Program-made: the position numbers and the translations under genes
Assembly (NCBI RefSeq): GCF_036169555.1
Contig: NZ_CP108032.1
Location: 4,216,001-4,280,000 of the forward strand
Source of the DNA: Streptomyces sp. NBC_00306
Lineage (GTDB): Bacteria; Actinomycetota; Actinomycetes; Streptomycetales; Streptomycetaceae
Length of the DNA stretch: 64,000 bases
Reading direction: 5' to 3'
Shown: positions 33,309-43,393 of the stretch, piece after piece
Layout: the number at the start of each line of letters is the position of its first letter
How positions within the stretch are numbered: the stretch's first letter is position 1
Notes under the pieces: model-generated
Databases searched by the model: none
What the model was told of the DNA's origin: nothing
What the model saw: only the letters and a program-made list of their open reading frames with translations

Positions 33309-33878
33309 ATGGCGCGCATGCCTCCACGAGATCGTCAGATCAGCGCCGAAATTGCGTTGCCCTTCCTGAAGATCGGCACCAATGACGTGGGTGCGTTCTT
33401 CAAGCGCCGCGAACGCCGTTCCACGGGGCCCTTCCTCCTGTTGTCCGTCACCAGCGGACTGGCGCTCGATACTGCCCTGGAGAGGTCGGACGGCAGTCAC
33501 CCTCATCTATGGGGAACACACGGCCAACCGCACCAGCTCTGGAACCTCGAGCCGTCGGGCCACGAAGAAGAGGTGCGCATTGTCTCCGCAGGCAACAACC
33601 TGATTCTCGACGGTCAGACTCCGCAGGCTGTCGAGGGCCATCAGCACCCACGTATGCGTGGGCGCAGCGATCTCGATGCGCCGTGGCAGCGCTGGCGCAT
33701 CGTTCCGACTCCGGACCGTCGAGCGCATCGCATCATCAACGCCGGTACGGGTCTGGCGCTGGACTCCCCTTGGGAGGCCGCGGTGAGAACCCGCCCGGTC
33801 CTGTGGGAACCCAATGAGGGCGAGAACCAGAACTGGCTGCTGGCCATGCCGTTCGTCGCATCCGACAGCAACTCCTGA
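33309..33878 (+). CDS. Ricin-type beta-trefoil lectin-domain protein
   Basis: About 189 residues from the ATG at 33309; start uncertain because no ribosome site is visible and starts at 33198 or 33318 are possible. The sequence shows repeated trefoil units with QxW-type ends: LLLSVTSGLALDTALERSD then HQLWNLEP, NNLILDGQTPQ then WQRWRIVP, and GTGLALDSPWEA then NQNWLL. There is no signal peptide or enzyme domain. Probable carbohydrate binding, otherwise unknown. Local GC is lower than in neighbours, which suggests transfer. Confidence 0.72.
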   Translation: MARMPPRDRQISAEIALPFLKIGTNDVGAFFKRRERRSTGPFLLLSVTSGLALDTALERSDGSHPHLWGTHGQPHQLWNLEPSGHEEEVRIVSAGNNLILDGQTPQAVEGHQHPRMRGRSDLDAPWQRWRIVPTPDRRAHRIINAGTGLALDSPWEAAVRTRPVLWEPNEGENQNWLLAMPFVASDSNS

Positions 33879-34162
33879 GTGCAGTTCGCGAAGTGACGGA
33901 TGCCTACGCGGTGGCGCACAGCGCGGGCCGCGACGCGATCAACGTGCCCCTGGTGGTACGGCGGGGGAGAAGCTCCTGGTGGGAGCGGGCCGCGTCCCTG
34001 TTTGAGCTGACGAGAAACTGCTTCCGTTGAAGGTGAAACCACTGTTACGCTCCGCCCACTTGTGCTGGGGAGCACGGCAAGGGGATCAGGGGGCCGCGTC
34101 ATTTTCGCGGCAGTGAGCTGCCGTGTCCTTCCCGCTTTTCGGGCTCCTGGGGAGGGACCTCC

Positions 34163-37100
34163 TTGTCGCGTTTCGTTCCACGTCGGCGTGCTGTCCGGAT
34201 GTCCGCCCTCGTGGCGCTTGCCGTGACGGTGACGTCATGGGCGCCGATGGCCGTCGCCCCCGCGGGAGCAACCGAGACGCAGCCGACCGAAGTGATCATT
34301 CCTGCGGCGGAGCGGGCGATGCCTCGCCGGGACATCCTCATCGGCGCCGGCAGTTCGGGCTACCTGCACTCTCAGGAAGGGCAGCCCGGCGCCCAGTGGA
34401 CGCGGTACGACGGGACGACGACCACGTTCGAGGGCGTGGTTCCGACGAGCACGCACCGTCGCGGGGTGGGCTCGGACTTCATCAGCTTCCCGGCCGACGC
34501 CCGCGCCCGAGAGGTCCGCGTCCGGAACATGGTGACAGGGCAGGACGTTTCGATCACCTGGCCGTCGGGTCAGGACTATCTCGGCACTTTCGGGGACTCC
34601 GTTCTCACCTACTCGCTCGTGAACCGGCTGGTGGAATTCCATCTGCTGCACGATCTGAACGGCACGACCGTCAGCCGGACCGTCTCCGGTCTGCCGGCCG
34701 GAGCCGCATGGCGCGAAGGGGTGCTGGCGGGCGACGCCCGGTCCCTCGTCCTTCCCTTCGCCGTGGGGAACGAGACCAGGGCGCTTGTCGTCGACATCGC
34801 TTCGGGTGCGGCGGTGGGCCAGGCGTTCGGCGCACTCGGTCCGGGCGGGGCGTCCATCCAGTTCCTGAATGTGCGCCTGACACCCACACGTGTCGTGCTG
34901 TCGTCCTACCACGACGTGAAGGTGGTCCCGCGAGGTGAGCCCGGCGCGACTCCCAAGGTCCTGCTCTCGGAGGCCAACTCACCGCTCACCGTCATCGGTG
35001 ACTGGGTCGTCGGCACTGGGGACGCCGACCATCCTCCGGGCTCCACTCCTGCGGCACTACGGGCAACGGCACCGGGCCGGAACCAGAAGATCCTCGATCT
35101 GGCCCAGGACCAGGGCGTGGTGGCTCCCGATGGCTCATTGCTCGTGGCGGGTGGTACCAGCGCCCATGACTGGGCTGTTCAGCGCGTGTCCGCTACTGCC
35201 GACGGCAGCCTGGCGGTGAGCCGGATCCGAGACATCGAGCCTGCGGCCGCTCACACCGGAGTGCTCACCCTGGCGCACCATCAATTGCTCACCGGTGACA
35301 CCAGCAGCAGTACGTGGACCGACTATCAGCGCCTCTTCCGCCGGGATCTCGCCCTGGACGGCACGCTTGCCCCCGCAGAACGCATGGACTTCGGGACAGG
35401 AGTGACCTCGGACTGTCTTCTCGGCGGTGAAAACTGCCTCGTACAGACCACCGGGGACGGCGGCATCGCCCGCATCGTCTGGCAGAGCACGGGCTTCGAA
35501 GGTGTACGCGTGGAGCGGGAGGGCGACGCGGGCACGTACACGCTGGTGCCGGGCGGGGTCCGGGGCCGTCTCGTCAGCACGTCCGGACGCTACGTCGTCT
35601 ACAACAGCGAGGAGCCGGCTGTTCAGTCGGTACTGGACACCGAGACGCAGAAGGTGCTGCGGACCCGCCCCCTTGTCGCCGCCTCGTTGTGGGGAGCGGA
35701 ACTCTGGACGGCGGATTCCGCGAAGCCGGGCCGGATCACCTCGGTCGATCTGCGCAGTGGCGCGCAGACCGGGGCCGTGGAGACCGGTGCGAGCTGTGTT
35801 CCGGACGAGATCCAGACCGTAGGCCGCCGGATCTACTGGAGCTGCGCCGCATCCGGTCCGGCCGGCGTGTACGACCGTACGACGACACAGTCCGTGGCCG
35901 TACCGGCCGGTGAGGCCATGCTCGGGGACGGATATCTCGTGCGCCGCGCCGACGGGGTCGGGCTGGCGATCACGGATCTCAGGGATGAGGGTGACACGAC
36001 CCTGGTGCCGGCCGATCTCGCGGTGACCCAGGGTCCGTCGGGACGTGGTCTGACCTGGACCGTCGACCGCTTCGGTGGAGGAATCGCCTATCTGGACCGC
36101 GACCAGCGGGTTCATGTGAGGACGGTGCCCGGCGCTGTGTCTCCCCTGTCGGTGATCGACTCCAGCACACCCGCAACCGCCGAATTGCGGTCGACGAGCA
36201 CCCACTGGAAGGGGACATGGCGGCTGTCGAAGCCTGCCGGGTCATGGAGTCTGACCTTCACGAACAGCTCCACGGGAGCAGTGGTTCGGACGTTGTCGGG
36301 CGCGTCGGCGCGAGGCAAGATCTCTGCGGCGTGGAGCGGGGACGCCGACTCGGGCGCGTATGTTCCCGACGGGTCGTACCGCTGGACCCTGACGGTCAAC
36401 CCGGCTGACGGCCAAGGCGCACCGATCGCGGCATCGGGTTCCGTCAAACTCACCGGTGCGGAAGTCCGCCGCGACCACGCGGGACCCTCCGGCCCGGACA
36501 AGGTCGGCGATCTGCTGTCGCTCAGCTCTGCCGGTGCGCTGGCCTTCCGGCACGGCAACGGCACGGGCGCTCTGGCGGGCGCGACGACCGGCAAAGGCTG
36601 GTCCACGTCGGCTGTCGCGGTGCCGTTCGGGGACCTCAACGGTGACCGGTGCAACGACGTGCTGGTGCGCCTGGGCGGTGAGTTGCGTGCCTATCGACCG
36701 GGCTGCGGCACCGCGCTGACGCCGTCGACTCCGTACACCTCGCTGGGCACGGTGTGGGCGCAGTTCAACGTGCTGACCTCGCCGGGCGACATGACCGGAG
36801 ACGGCCGGCCGGATCTGGTGGCGCGACAGTCCATCACGGGGGACATGTATCTGTACGCGGACGACGGCGCGGGGAAACTGAAGGCGCGCGGACGGATCGG
36901 TACGAACTGGAAGCTGTACCGTGCGGTCTTCGGCGCGGGAGATCTGAACGGTGACGGGATCGGCGATCTGCTCGCGGTGGACGGTGCGAACTCGCTGTGG
37001 CGGTACGACGGTACGACGGCGGGAACGGTGGAGCCGCGGGCGGCCGTCTTCGCGAAGAACTGGGGCACGGGCCGGAACGTCTTCGTCGGTGTGGGCGATC

Positions 37101-37240
37101 TGAACCGGGACGGCAAGGCCGATCTGGTGTCCCGCAACGCGGCCGGGGATCTGCTGCGCAACAGCGGAAACGGCGCGGGTTCCTTCAGCTCGACGGTGAA
37201 GATCGGGACGGGCTGGCAGGGGTACAAGGGCCTGTTCTGA
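34163..37240 (+). CDS. Large secreted FG-GAP/VCBS repeat protein
   Basis: Protein of 1025 residues; TTG start at 34163 with GGAGGG upstream. A signal peptide (RRRAVRMSALVALAVTVTSW, cleavage near AGATE) is followed by about 600 residues of beta-propeller-like sequence. Next comes a FlgD-type Ig domain (SGDADSGAYVPDGSYRWTLT) and a C-terminal set of FG-GAP repeats with calcium-binding motifs (FGDLNGDRCNDVLVRLGG, GDMTGDGRPDLVAR, GDLNGDGIGDLLAVDG, GDLNRDGKADLVSRNA). This family is common and surface-exposed in Streptomyces; the ligand is unknown. Confidence 0.9.
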   Translation: MSRFVPRRRAVRMSALVALAVTVTSWAPMAVAPAGATETQPTEVIIPAAERAMPRRDILIGAGSSGYLHSQEGQPGAQWTRYDGTTTTFEGVVPTSTHRRGVGSDFISFPADARAREVRVRNMVTGQDVSITWPSGQDYLGTFGDSVLTYSLVNRLVEFHLLHDLNGTTVSRTVSGLPAGAAWREGVLAGDARSLVLPFAVGNETRALVVDIASGAAVGQAFGALGPGGASIQFLNVRLTPTRVVLSSYHDVKVVPRGEPGATPKVLLSEANSPLTVIGDWVVGTGDADHPPGSTPAALRATAPGRNQKILDLAQDQGVVAPDGSLLVAGGTSAHDWAVQRVSATADGSLAVSRIRDIEPAAAHTGVLTLAHHQLLTGDTSSSTWTDYQRLFRRDLALDGTLAPAERMDFGTGVTSDCLLGGENCLVQTTGDGGIARIVWQSTGFEGVRVEREGDAGTYTLVPGGVRGRLVSTSGRYVVYNSEEPAVQSVLDTETQKVLRTRPLVAASLWGAELWTADSAKPGRITSVDLRSGAQTGAVETGASCVPDEIQTVGRRIYWSCAASGPAGVYDRTTTQSVAVPAGEAMLGDGYLVRRADGVGLAITDLRDEGDTTLVPADLAVTQGPSGRGLTWTVDRFGGGIAYLDRDQRVHVRTVPGAVSPLSVIDSSTPATAELRSTSTHWKGTWRLSKPAGSWSLTFTNSSTGAVVRTLSGASARGKISAAWSGDADSGAYVPDGSYRWTLTVNPADGQGAPIAASGSVKLTGAEVRRDHAGPSGPDKVGDLLSLSSAGALAFRHGNGTGALAGATTGKGWSTSAVAVPFGDLNGDRCNDVLVRLGGELRAYRPGCGTALTPSTPYTSLGTVWAQFNVLTSPGDMTGDGRPDLVARQSITGDMYLYADDGAGKLKARGRIGTNWKLYRAVFGAGDLNGDGIGDLLAVDGANSLWRYDGTTAGTVEPRAAVFAKNWGTGRNVFVGVGDLNRDGKADLVSRNAAGDLLRNSGNGAGSFSSTVKIGTGWQGYKGLF

Positions 37241-37380
37241 GCTGCTGAGAGGACCTCGTTGACCGGGACGCGGGCCGCCGGCGGGGCCAGGCGACGTGGA
37301 TGTCGTTCAGCAGAGCCTTTTCTGAGGCAGCTGCCGTGTACGGCGTGGCATCGAAGCACGCGTATGCCGGGCCGAGCCCG

Positions 37381-37944
37381 TCAGTGCGTAGCTCCCCGCT
37401 CTGCGGCCCACACGGCGGATTTTTGGATCACAGGCCCGTCGATCCGGACCGCGCCCGATGCGTACGCGGCCCACAGCAGGTCCTGGCAGCCGAAGAAGGA
37501 TTCCCCCCAGCTGTCCACCCAGATGTGGACGCGGGAGGGTCCGGCCTGTGTGGCGTCCCACCACTCCCAGCCTCGCGAGTCCTCGTCGGGGTCGAAGCGG
37601 TACAGCCAGTTCTGCAGCTCCCACGGCCGGCCGCCTCCCGTGTGCTCCACATATGCGTCGTGGCCGGCCCTGGCGAACTGCGGAGCCCGCTCCTCGTTTC
37701 CGGAACTCACGGCCGCGAACCAGTCCGGAACATCGTCGGCCGGGAGGCTCTCCTGCTCGAAGTCCGCGGTGGCCCCCAGTCGCACAGCAGGCGACAGGAC
37801 CGAACGCAGACGCTGCTCGTACTCCGCGGCGTCACCGGAGACCTGGGCGACGAAGAGGGACAGAACGGGCGGCGCGGATTCGGCACTCGGGCGATCCTGG
37901 AGTCGCTGGAATTCTGAGGCCAGGCTGTCGCGGCTGTGCATCAT
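37381..37944 (-). CDS. Probable immunity protein of the Rhs toxin
   Basis: Protein of 187 residues from the ATG at 37944, 10 bases after the toxin stop; a start 18 codons upstream would overlap the toxin gene. It is acidic, Trp-rich and soluble (PWELQNWLYRFDPDEDSRGW, VHIWVDSWGESFFGCQDLLW). I do not recognise the family. Position directly downstream of a polymorphic toxin, small size and acidity are the usual features of a cognate immunity protein, which is the basis of this call. Confidence 0.6.
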   Translation of the reverse strand: MMHSRDSLASEFQRLQDRPSAESAPPVLSLFVAQVSGDAAEYEQRLRSVLSPAVRLGATADFEQESLPADDVPDWFAAVSSGNEERAPQFARAGHDAYVEHTGGGRPWELQNWLYRFDPDEDSRGWEWWDATQAGPSRVHIWVDSWGESFFGCQDLLWAAYASGAVRIDGPVIQKSAVWAAERGATH

Positions 37945-37954
37945 TTGAGGAGAA

Positions 37955-40900
37955 TCACCCTTCTCGGACCACGCGTCCAGATCCGGGGATAATAGCATCC
38001 CGCAGCCCGTCGAGCAGTTTGTCAGGAATTCCGTAGAGGTGGGGGCCCTTTGTGGGGTCGGATATCTCGGGATATTCCTTCAGGAGCGCTTTCCATTCCT
38101 GTCGGGTGAACGCGGAACCGTCGGGATGGTCGTCCTTGTTCTGCGGAAGCGCGTCGTCGTGAATGGAATCGCGATAGGACTTCGGAACGTCGTACGAAAC
38201 AATCTGCCCGCTGTCGGAACGGAATTCGACGGTGTGCTTCATGTCCCCGCTCATATTGAGGTAGAGCTTCCCGTGCCCGGTGATCGTCACCTCGCCGTTC
38301 TCGCCGATGTGCACGCGCTGGCTCAGCGGATGGTCCGTCTGTTTGCGGTAGACCGTCACCGTTTCGTCCGGGCACCCGACCGGCGCGAGCCCGAGGGGGT
38401 CGGCCGCAGTGTGGGGGTTGTTGACGTAGGCCACGGGGTTCGGGGCGGGCGCGAGGCCGAGCGGATCCGGCGTCAGATACCGGGCGGTCTCCGGGTCGTA
38501 GTGGCGGAAGTAGTTGTAATGCAGACCGGTTTCCGGATCGAAGTACTGACCGGGGAAGCGCAGCGGGGTGTACGCGGTGGAGGTGCGCGCCCAGGTGGTG
38601 GTGCCCCACAGCGTGGTGCGGGTGTGCCAGGCGATGTCACCGGACTCGTCGACGAGTTCGGTGGGTGTGCCGACGAGGTCGGTGACGATGGCGAAGAACC
38701 GCCGGTCGACCTCTTCCTGGGTGGGATCGGCTGGAGCGATGCGTTCGGTCTGGGCCAGGGGGCGCATGCCGGAGTGGTCCCACGTGAGGACGACCCGGTG
38801 CGCGAGGTCCGCGGAGGTGGTGGTCTGTTCGCAGAGGGTGCTGCCGTCCCAGGTGAAGGTCACCTGCTCGGCCACGGTGACACCGTCTCGAGCGAGCCGC
38901 TGTTTGGCGGTCCGGCGGCCGAGCGGGTCGTAGAGGTAGCGCCACCGGGTTCCGTCAGGAGTGGTGACGGCCGTCAGGCGGTCCTCGGCGTCCCAGGTGT
39001 AGCGCCAGGTGTCGGGCTTGCGTGACAGCCGCGTCTTCTGGCGCAGGACGATGCGGCCGGCGTCGTCGTGCTCGTAACGGACGTCTCCGGCGCGGGTGAT
39101 GCGGGTCCCCGCGTACGTGCGCGGACCGATCGCCTCCTGACCGGGCATGGACGACGGCCACGAGGCGGCGGTCTGGTTGCCCGCCTCGTCGTAGGCGTAC
39201 GTCTCGCTCCAGCCGTCCGCGTGGACCGCGGTGACGCGACCGGCCGGGTCGAGGTCGAAACGACGGGGCCCGGAGAGCTCGTCGTCGATACCGGTCAGCA
39301 GCCCGTCGGCCCGATAGTTGTAGGTACGGCGATTGAGGCTGCGCCCGCCGGACGAGGTCTCCTGCCCGGCGACCCGTCCCGCCGCGTCCCACTCGGTCGT
39401 GAACGTGAGCATCTCGCCGAACTGCCGGGTCAGTTCGCGACCGGTTGCGTCACGGTCGAAGTCCACCTCGTGTCCACCGCTGGTCTGCCGGACGAGGTTC
39501 CCGGCCGCGTCGTACGAGTAGGCGGTGACCTGCCCGGTGGGGGTCACCCGGCGCGTGCGGCGGCCCAGGGCGTCGTAGGCGTGCGTGGTGACCCGGCCGT
39601 CGGCCAGCTCGGTCTTGACCCGCCCACTGCGGTCGTACTGATAGCTGAGTTCCCCGTCCGGACCGGAGGCATGGAGCAGTTGGCCTCCCGGGGCGTACTC
39701 GTAACTGGTGGTCCGGCCGCTCGCAACCTTGCGGGTCACCCGGCCGCCGATGTCGCGCTCGTAGTGGATGGTCTCGCCCGTCGGCGTGGTGCGGCTGGCC
39801 ACCTGACCGAGGGGGTCGAGTCCGTAACGGAGTGTGCGGCCGTCGAAGTCCGTCTCGGCGATCACCCGGCCCGCGTTGTCGTACGCGTAACTCCACGTCA
39901 GACCCTGCGGGTTGGTCACCCGGGTCAGGCGCAGCTCCGCGTCGTGGTCGAACGTGTAGCGGCACCCGTCCGGGCCGGTGCGCGCTGTCAGGAGGTCGAA
40001 GTGGGTGTACTCGTAGTGGGTGGTGTGGCCCAGTGAGTCGGTGTGGCTGAGGCAGTTGCCCTCGCCGTCCCAGGTCCACGATTCGGCGGCGCCGCCGGGC
40101 GCGGTGCGGCGGGAGAGCAGGCCGTCGGCGTTCCACTCGAAGCCGGTGACCGCTCCCAAGGCGTCCGTGACGCTCAGGAGTCGGCCGAAGGCGTCGCGCC
40201 GGTAGCGGGTCGTGCCGCCGAGCGGATCGGTCACTTCCAGCGGCAGGCCGGCCCTGTCGCAGCGTACGGTCGTCACTTCGCCGACGGCGTCGACGACGGT
40301 CTCGGGGCGGCCGTACGCGTCGTAGGTGTACCGCGTGGTCCGTCCTGCGGGGTCGGTGAGAGAGGTCCGGTTGCCGCGGTCGTCGAACGCCTGCTGCCAC
40401 CGGGCACCGCCGGGAGCGTTGATCCCGGTCGCCTGGCCCGAGGCGTCGCGCTCGGCGTGGATCGTGCTTCCGTCGGGGCGGGTGAGGGTGGACAGCCGGC
40501 CTTCCTCGTCGTAGGCGAAGGCGGTCGTCCGCCCGAGCGCGTCCGTGCGGCTCAGCCGGTTGCCTCGGGTGTCGTAGGTGAAGCGGGTGGTGTGGCCGAG
40601 CGGGTCGGTGGTCGCGAGGACGCGGTTGCCCTCGCCGATGAGGTTGCAGGTGGTGTGACCCTCGGAGGTGGTCAAGGTGGTGGTGCTGTGGCCCGTCGCC
40701 GGGTCGGGTTCGCCATAGCTGAGGGTGACGCGGAAATGTCCGGCCTCGCCGCCCTCGGACGTCACCCGGTGCCGGTCGTCGTACGTGTAGGCGTAGCCGC
40801 GGCCGTTGGAGTCGACCCAGCCCGTCACCCTGTGGTGGTCGTCGTACGCGAAGGTGAGGGTGGCTCCGGAGGGCCTGGTGACCTCGGTGAGGTTGCCGTC

Positions 40901-42739
40901 CGTGTAGCCGTAGGCCATGACGGGCCGAGCCGGCCGTCCGTCCGGCCCGGCGTCCGTTCCGGTCAGCGCCAGTGCGGTGACGCGGCCCTCGGCCGTGGCC
41001 AGGGACAGGTGGTAACCGGCCGAGTGGACCAACGCCAGGGGCGTGCCGTCGTCCGCGCGCTCCAGGGCGACGGTGTTGCCGTTGCTGTCGGCGACCTCTA
41101 CGAGCCAGCCGTCACCGTCGCCGCCGGGTTCCGTCCCGGGAGGTCGGGCGAAGTGCTTGGTCAGCCGGGTCTCGGGGTCGGTGAGCGTGTAGTCACCGGT
41201 CTCGTCGCGGCTCAGGACGCTGCGTGAGGTGCCGGTCTCCGGGCGGGTGGAGAGGCCGGGGACGGGGTGGGGGTAGGTGATCAGGAGGCCGTCGTCGGTG
41301 ACGTGGATGACGCCGTTGGCGTCGATCTCCAGGCGTTCGTCGACGGTGGACGACCACGAGGGGCCGAAGAACCGGCCGGCGGTGTAGCCCGACTCCACGC
41401 GGCGGGTGAAGGCGAGGGGCAATACCCCGGGGAGCATCACATCGGTCTGGGGGAGGAACATGCGGCCCGAGGCCAGGTCGACCGGGTCGGTGCCCTCGGC
41501 GGTGCGCTCACCGTCGGGGCGGTTGTGGGTGCCGTCCGGGGCGTCGTCGACCAGCCCTCGGGCCCGGCGGGACGCGTTGGCCGCGTCGGCCAGCTCGTCG
41601 GCCAGGCGCACGCCCTTGACCCCGGCGCCCGCACCTCCGGTGGCGGCGGTCAGGGCCAGGTCGGGGATGAGCCGGCCGAACCCTTCGGCAGGGTCCTTCA
41701 TGAAGTCGGTGACCATCTGCTTGCCCGCGCCCCAGGGGTCGTTGGCGACCTGGACGAGTCCCGCGGCGGTGTTGTTCAGGGCGAGCGCGTATTCAGCGGG
41801 GTGCGTGATGTTGTACGGGTCGGTGGGGTTGACGCTGCGGACGAAGTTGAGCAGCCCGGCGGTTCCCTTGATGATGCCGCCGCCGAAGTGGGTCTGCATG
41901 ATCTGGATTTCGTCCAGGCCGTCCTTGGCCTGCTCGGCGTACGACGGCTTGGGCGGCGCCTGGTCCCGCGCCGCCCGGACCGCGGTACGGGCCGTCTCGG
42001 CGGCCGTGTTCCGCTGCTTGCGGGCCTCGGCCAGGATCTGCTGGGCCTCCTCCATCCGTCCCTTGCCCGGGTCGGTGAACTCGCCCGGCTTCGGCGGCAG
42101 CGATGCGGGGTTGCGCTGGTCGGCGGGCTGCGCGTTGTACTGGTCGGCCGCCTTGTTGTAGGTGTCGACCTTCGACTTGTGCGCGTTCAGGGCATCCTCG
42201 GACGCCTTGGTGCCCGCCTTCCACTTGTCGATGGCGGTCTGCGCCTGGCCCTGTGCCCACTCCACGGTCCCGGCGAACGCCTCCAGCGCTCCCGCGGCCT
42301 TCTCGCACGCGTCGGCCGCCTTGTGCCACTTCGGCGGCTCGATCTTCACCGTCGCGCGGAAGGCGTCCGCCGCCTCGCCCTTGAGCGAGGACGAGTCCAG
42401 TCCTCCGAGACCACCGGCGACATTGCTGAACGCGCTCTTGAAGTCCTTGAGATGAGAGGCGGTGGAGCGGATCTTGGAGGCGCTGCCGTAGATGAGCTTC
42501 GTCTTGTCCTCGGTCTGGCCGAGGTCCATCTCATCGACCTCGGCGCCCATCCGGTTCGCCAGGGAACGGGACTGCTCACGCACCCAGTCGGCGCCCGAGT
42601 CCCAGCCCACGTCCTCGAGCCGGTCCGCGGTCCAGTTCCCGGCGTCCTCCACCCGGTCGCCGGCCCACTCCACGCCGTCCTCGACCGCGTCCTCCACGAC
42701 ATCCGGTGTGATGTCGCTGACGAAATCGCCGATGCCCAT
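37955..42739 (-). CDS. Rhs/YD-repeat polymorphic toxin
   Basis: Protein of 1594 residues. The N-terminal 300 residues are helical and WXG100/PPE-like with coiled-coil segments (LKDFKSAFSNVAGGLGGLD, ADAFRATVKIEPPKWHKAAD), suggesting type VII-type export. A DUF6531-like start (VDLASGRMFLPQTDVMLPGV) leads into about 25 YD repeats (YDDHHRVTGWVDSNGRGYAY and similar). The Rhs core end is YFRHYDPETARYLTPDPLGL. The last 143 residues after the second DPLGLAP are the variable toxin domain (VYRKQTDHP, IGENGEVTITGHGKLYLNM), whose activity I cannot name. A WXG100-like protein is encoded just upstream and an immunity candidate just downstream. Confidence 0.92.
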   Translation of the reverse strand: MGIGDFVSDITPDVVEDAVEDGVEWAGDRVEDAGNWTADRLEDVGWDSGADWVREQSRSLANRMGAEVDEMDLGQTEDKTKLIYGSASKIRSTASHLKDFKSAFSNVAGGLGGLDSSSLKGEAADAFRATVKIEPPKWHKAADACEKAAGALEAFAGTVEWAQGQAQTAIDKWKAGTKASEDALNAHKSKVDTYNKAADQYNAQPADQRNPASLPPKPGEFTDPGKGRMEEAQQILAEARKQRNTAAETARTAVRAARDQAPPKPSYAEQAKDGLDEIQIMQTHFGGGIIKGTAGLLNFVRSVNPTDPYNITHPAEYALALNNTAAGLVQVANDPWGAGKQMVTDFMKDPAEGFGRLIPDLALTAATGGAGAGVKGVRLADELADAANASRRARGLVDDAPDGTHNRPDGERTAEGTDPVDLASGRMFLPQTDVMLPGVLPLAFTRRVESGYTAGRFFGPSWSSTVDERLEIDANGVIHVTDDGLLITYPHPVPGLSTRPETGTSRSVLSRDETGDYTLTDPETRLTKHFARPPGTEPGGDGDGWLVEVADSNGNTVALERADDGTPLALVHSAGYHLSLATAEGRVTALALTGTDAGPDGRPARPVMAYGYTDGNLTEVTRPSGATLTFAYDDHHRVTGWVDSNGRGYAYTYDDRHRVTSEGGEAGHFRVTLSYGEPDPATGHSTTTLTTSEGHTTCNLIGEGNRVLATTDPLGHTTRFTYDTRGNRLSRTDALGRTTAFAYDEEGRLSTLTRPDGSTIHAERDASGQATGINAPGGARWQQAFDDRGNRTSLTDPAGRTTRYTYDAYGRPETVVDAVGEVTTVRCDRAGLPLEVTDPLGGTTRYRRDAFGRLLSVTDALGAVTGFEWNADGLLSRRTAPGGAAESWTWDGEGNCLSHTDSLGHTTHYEYTHFDLLTARTGPDGCRYTFDHDAELRLTRVTNPQGLTWSYAYDNAGRVIAETDFDGRTLRYGLDPLGQVASRTTPTGETIHYERDIGGRVTRKVASGRTTSYEYAPGGQLLHASGPDGELSYQYDRSGRVKTELADGRVTTHAYDALGRRTRRVTPTGQVTAYSYDAAGNLVRQTSGGHEVDFDRDATGRELTRQFGEMLTFTTEWDAAGRVAGQETSSGGRSLNRRTYNYRADGLLTGIDDELSGPRRFDLDPAGRVTAVHADGWSETYAYDEAGNQTAASWPSSMPGQEAIGPRTYAGTRITRAGDVRYEHDDAGRIVLRQKTRLSRKPDTWRYTWDAEDRLTAVTTPDGTRWRYLYDPLGRRTAKQRLARDGVTVAEQVTFTWDGSTLCEQTTTSADLAHRVVLTWDHSGMRPLAQTERIAPADPTQEEVDRRFFAIVTDLVGTPTELVDESGDIAWHTRTTLWGTTTWARTSTAYTPLRFPGQYFDPETGLHYNYFRHYDPETARYLTPDPLGLAPAPNPVAYVNNPHTAADPLGLAPVGCPDETVTVYRKQTDHPLSQRVHIGENGEVTITGHGKLYLNMSGDMKHTVEFRSDSGQIVSYDVPKSYRDSIHDDALPQNKDDHPDGSAFTRQEWKALLKEYPEISDPTKGPHLYGIPDKLLDGLRDAIIPGSGRVVREG

Positions 42740-42742
42740 GGA

Positions 42743-43393
42743 TCAGTTCCCCCCGCCGTCGGGCTGCTGTTGCTGCTGAGCCGCCCGTTCCTCGGGCGAG
42801 GGGCCGAAGGTGTCGTCGACCGCCCGGTCGAAGTCCCCCTGGTCGACGCCGATCAGATCGTTGAGCATGCTCGCCTGACGCCCGCCGTTGCCCTCGGTCA
42901 GCAGAGCCCGCCCGGTGTCCTTCCAGGTCTGCGCGGCCTCGTCCCGGGTCTTCTGAAACGATTCCGCGCTGTAGTCCGGGTTCAGATAGTCCGGTGTGAA
43001 CACATCGCCCCAGTTCTGCTTGACGATGTCGTCCTCGGACGCGTGCGGATTGCCGACGGCGGAGTTCACCGCGATCTTGAAGGCTCCCTGGACGTACTGG
43101 TCCTCCTCCCACACCAGCCCGGCCGCCAGCCCCAGTTTCGACGCGATGGTGTTGGCATCCTGGACCAGCGCCCGCACGCCCCACTCCCAGCGTTCGCAGT
43201 AGTCCTCGAAGTCCACGGAGAGCCCGTGGTGGCCCGCCTCCATACCGGTCATCGACATGTCCGAGAAGCCCTTGCCCAGCACCGAACCGCTGCCGGTGCC
43301 GACCTCCCGCAGCTCGGACACCGCGGCCCGCAGCCCTTTGGTGATCCGCTGAACGCTCTCCTTGTCGACCTTCAGGTCCTCGGCGCCGCCCAT
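42743..43393 (-). CDS. WXG100/ESX-like partner protein of the Rhs toxin
   Basis: Protein of 216 residues, ending 3 bases before the toxin start and overlapping the SseB-like gene by one base. The N-terminal 100 residues are helical and ESX-like (LKVDKESVQRITKGLRAAVS, DFEDYCERWEWGVRALVQDA). The C-terminus is disordered and Gln-rich (AAQQQQQPDGGGN). It is likely a secretion partner or chaperone for the N-terminal helices of the toxin. No ESX secretion machinery lies in this window. Confidence 0.75.
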   Translation of the reverse strand: MGGAEDLKVDKESVQRITKGLRAAVSELREVGTGSGSVLGKGFSDMSMTGMEAGHHGLSVDFEDYCERWEWGVRALVQDANTIASKLGLAAGLVWEEDQYVQGAFKIAVNSAVGNPHASEDDIVKQNWGDVFTPDYLNPDYSAESFQKTRDEAAQTWKDTGRALLTEGNGGRQASMLNDLIGVDQGDFDRAVDDTFGPSPEERAAQQQQQPDGGGN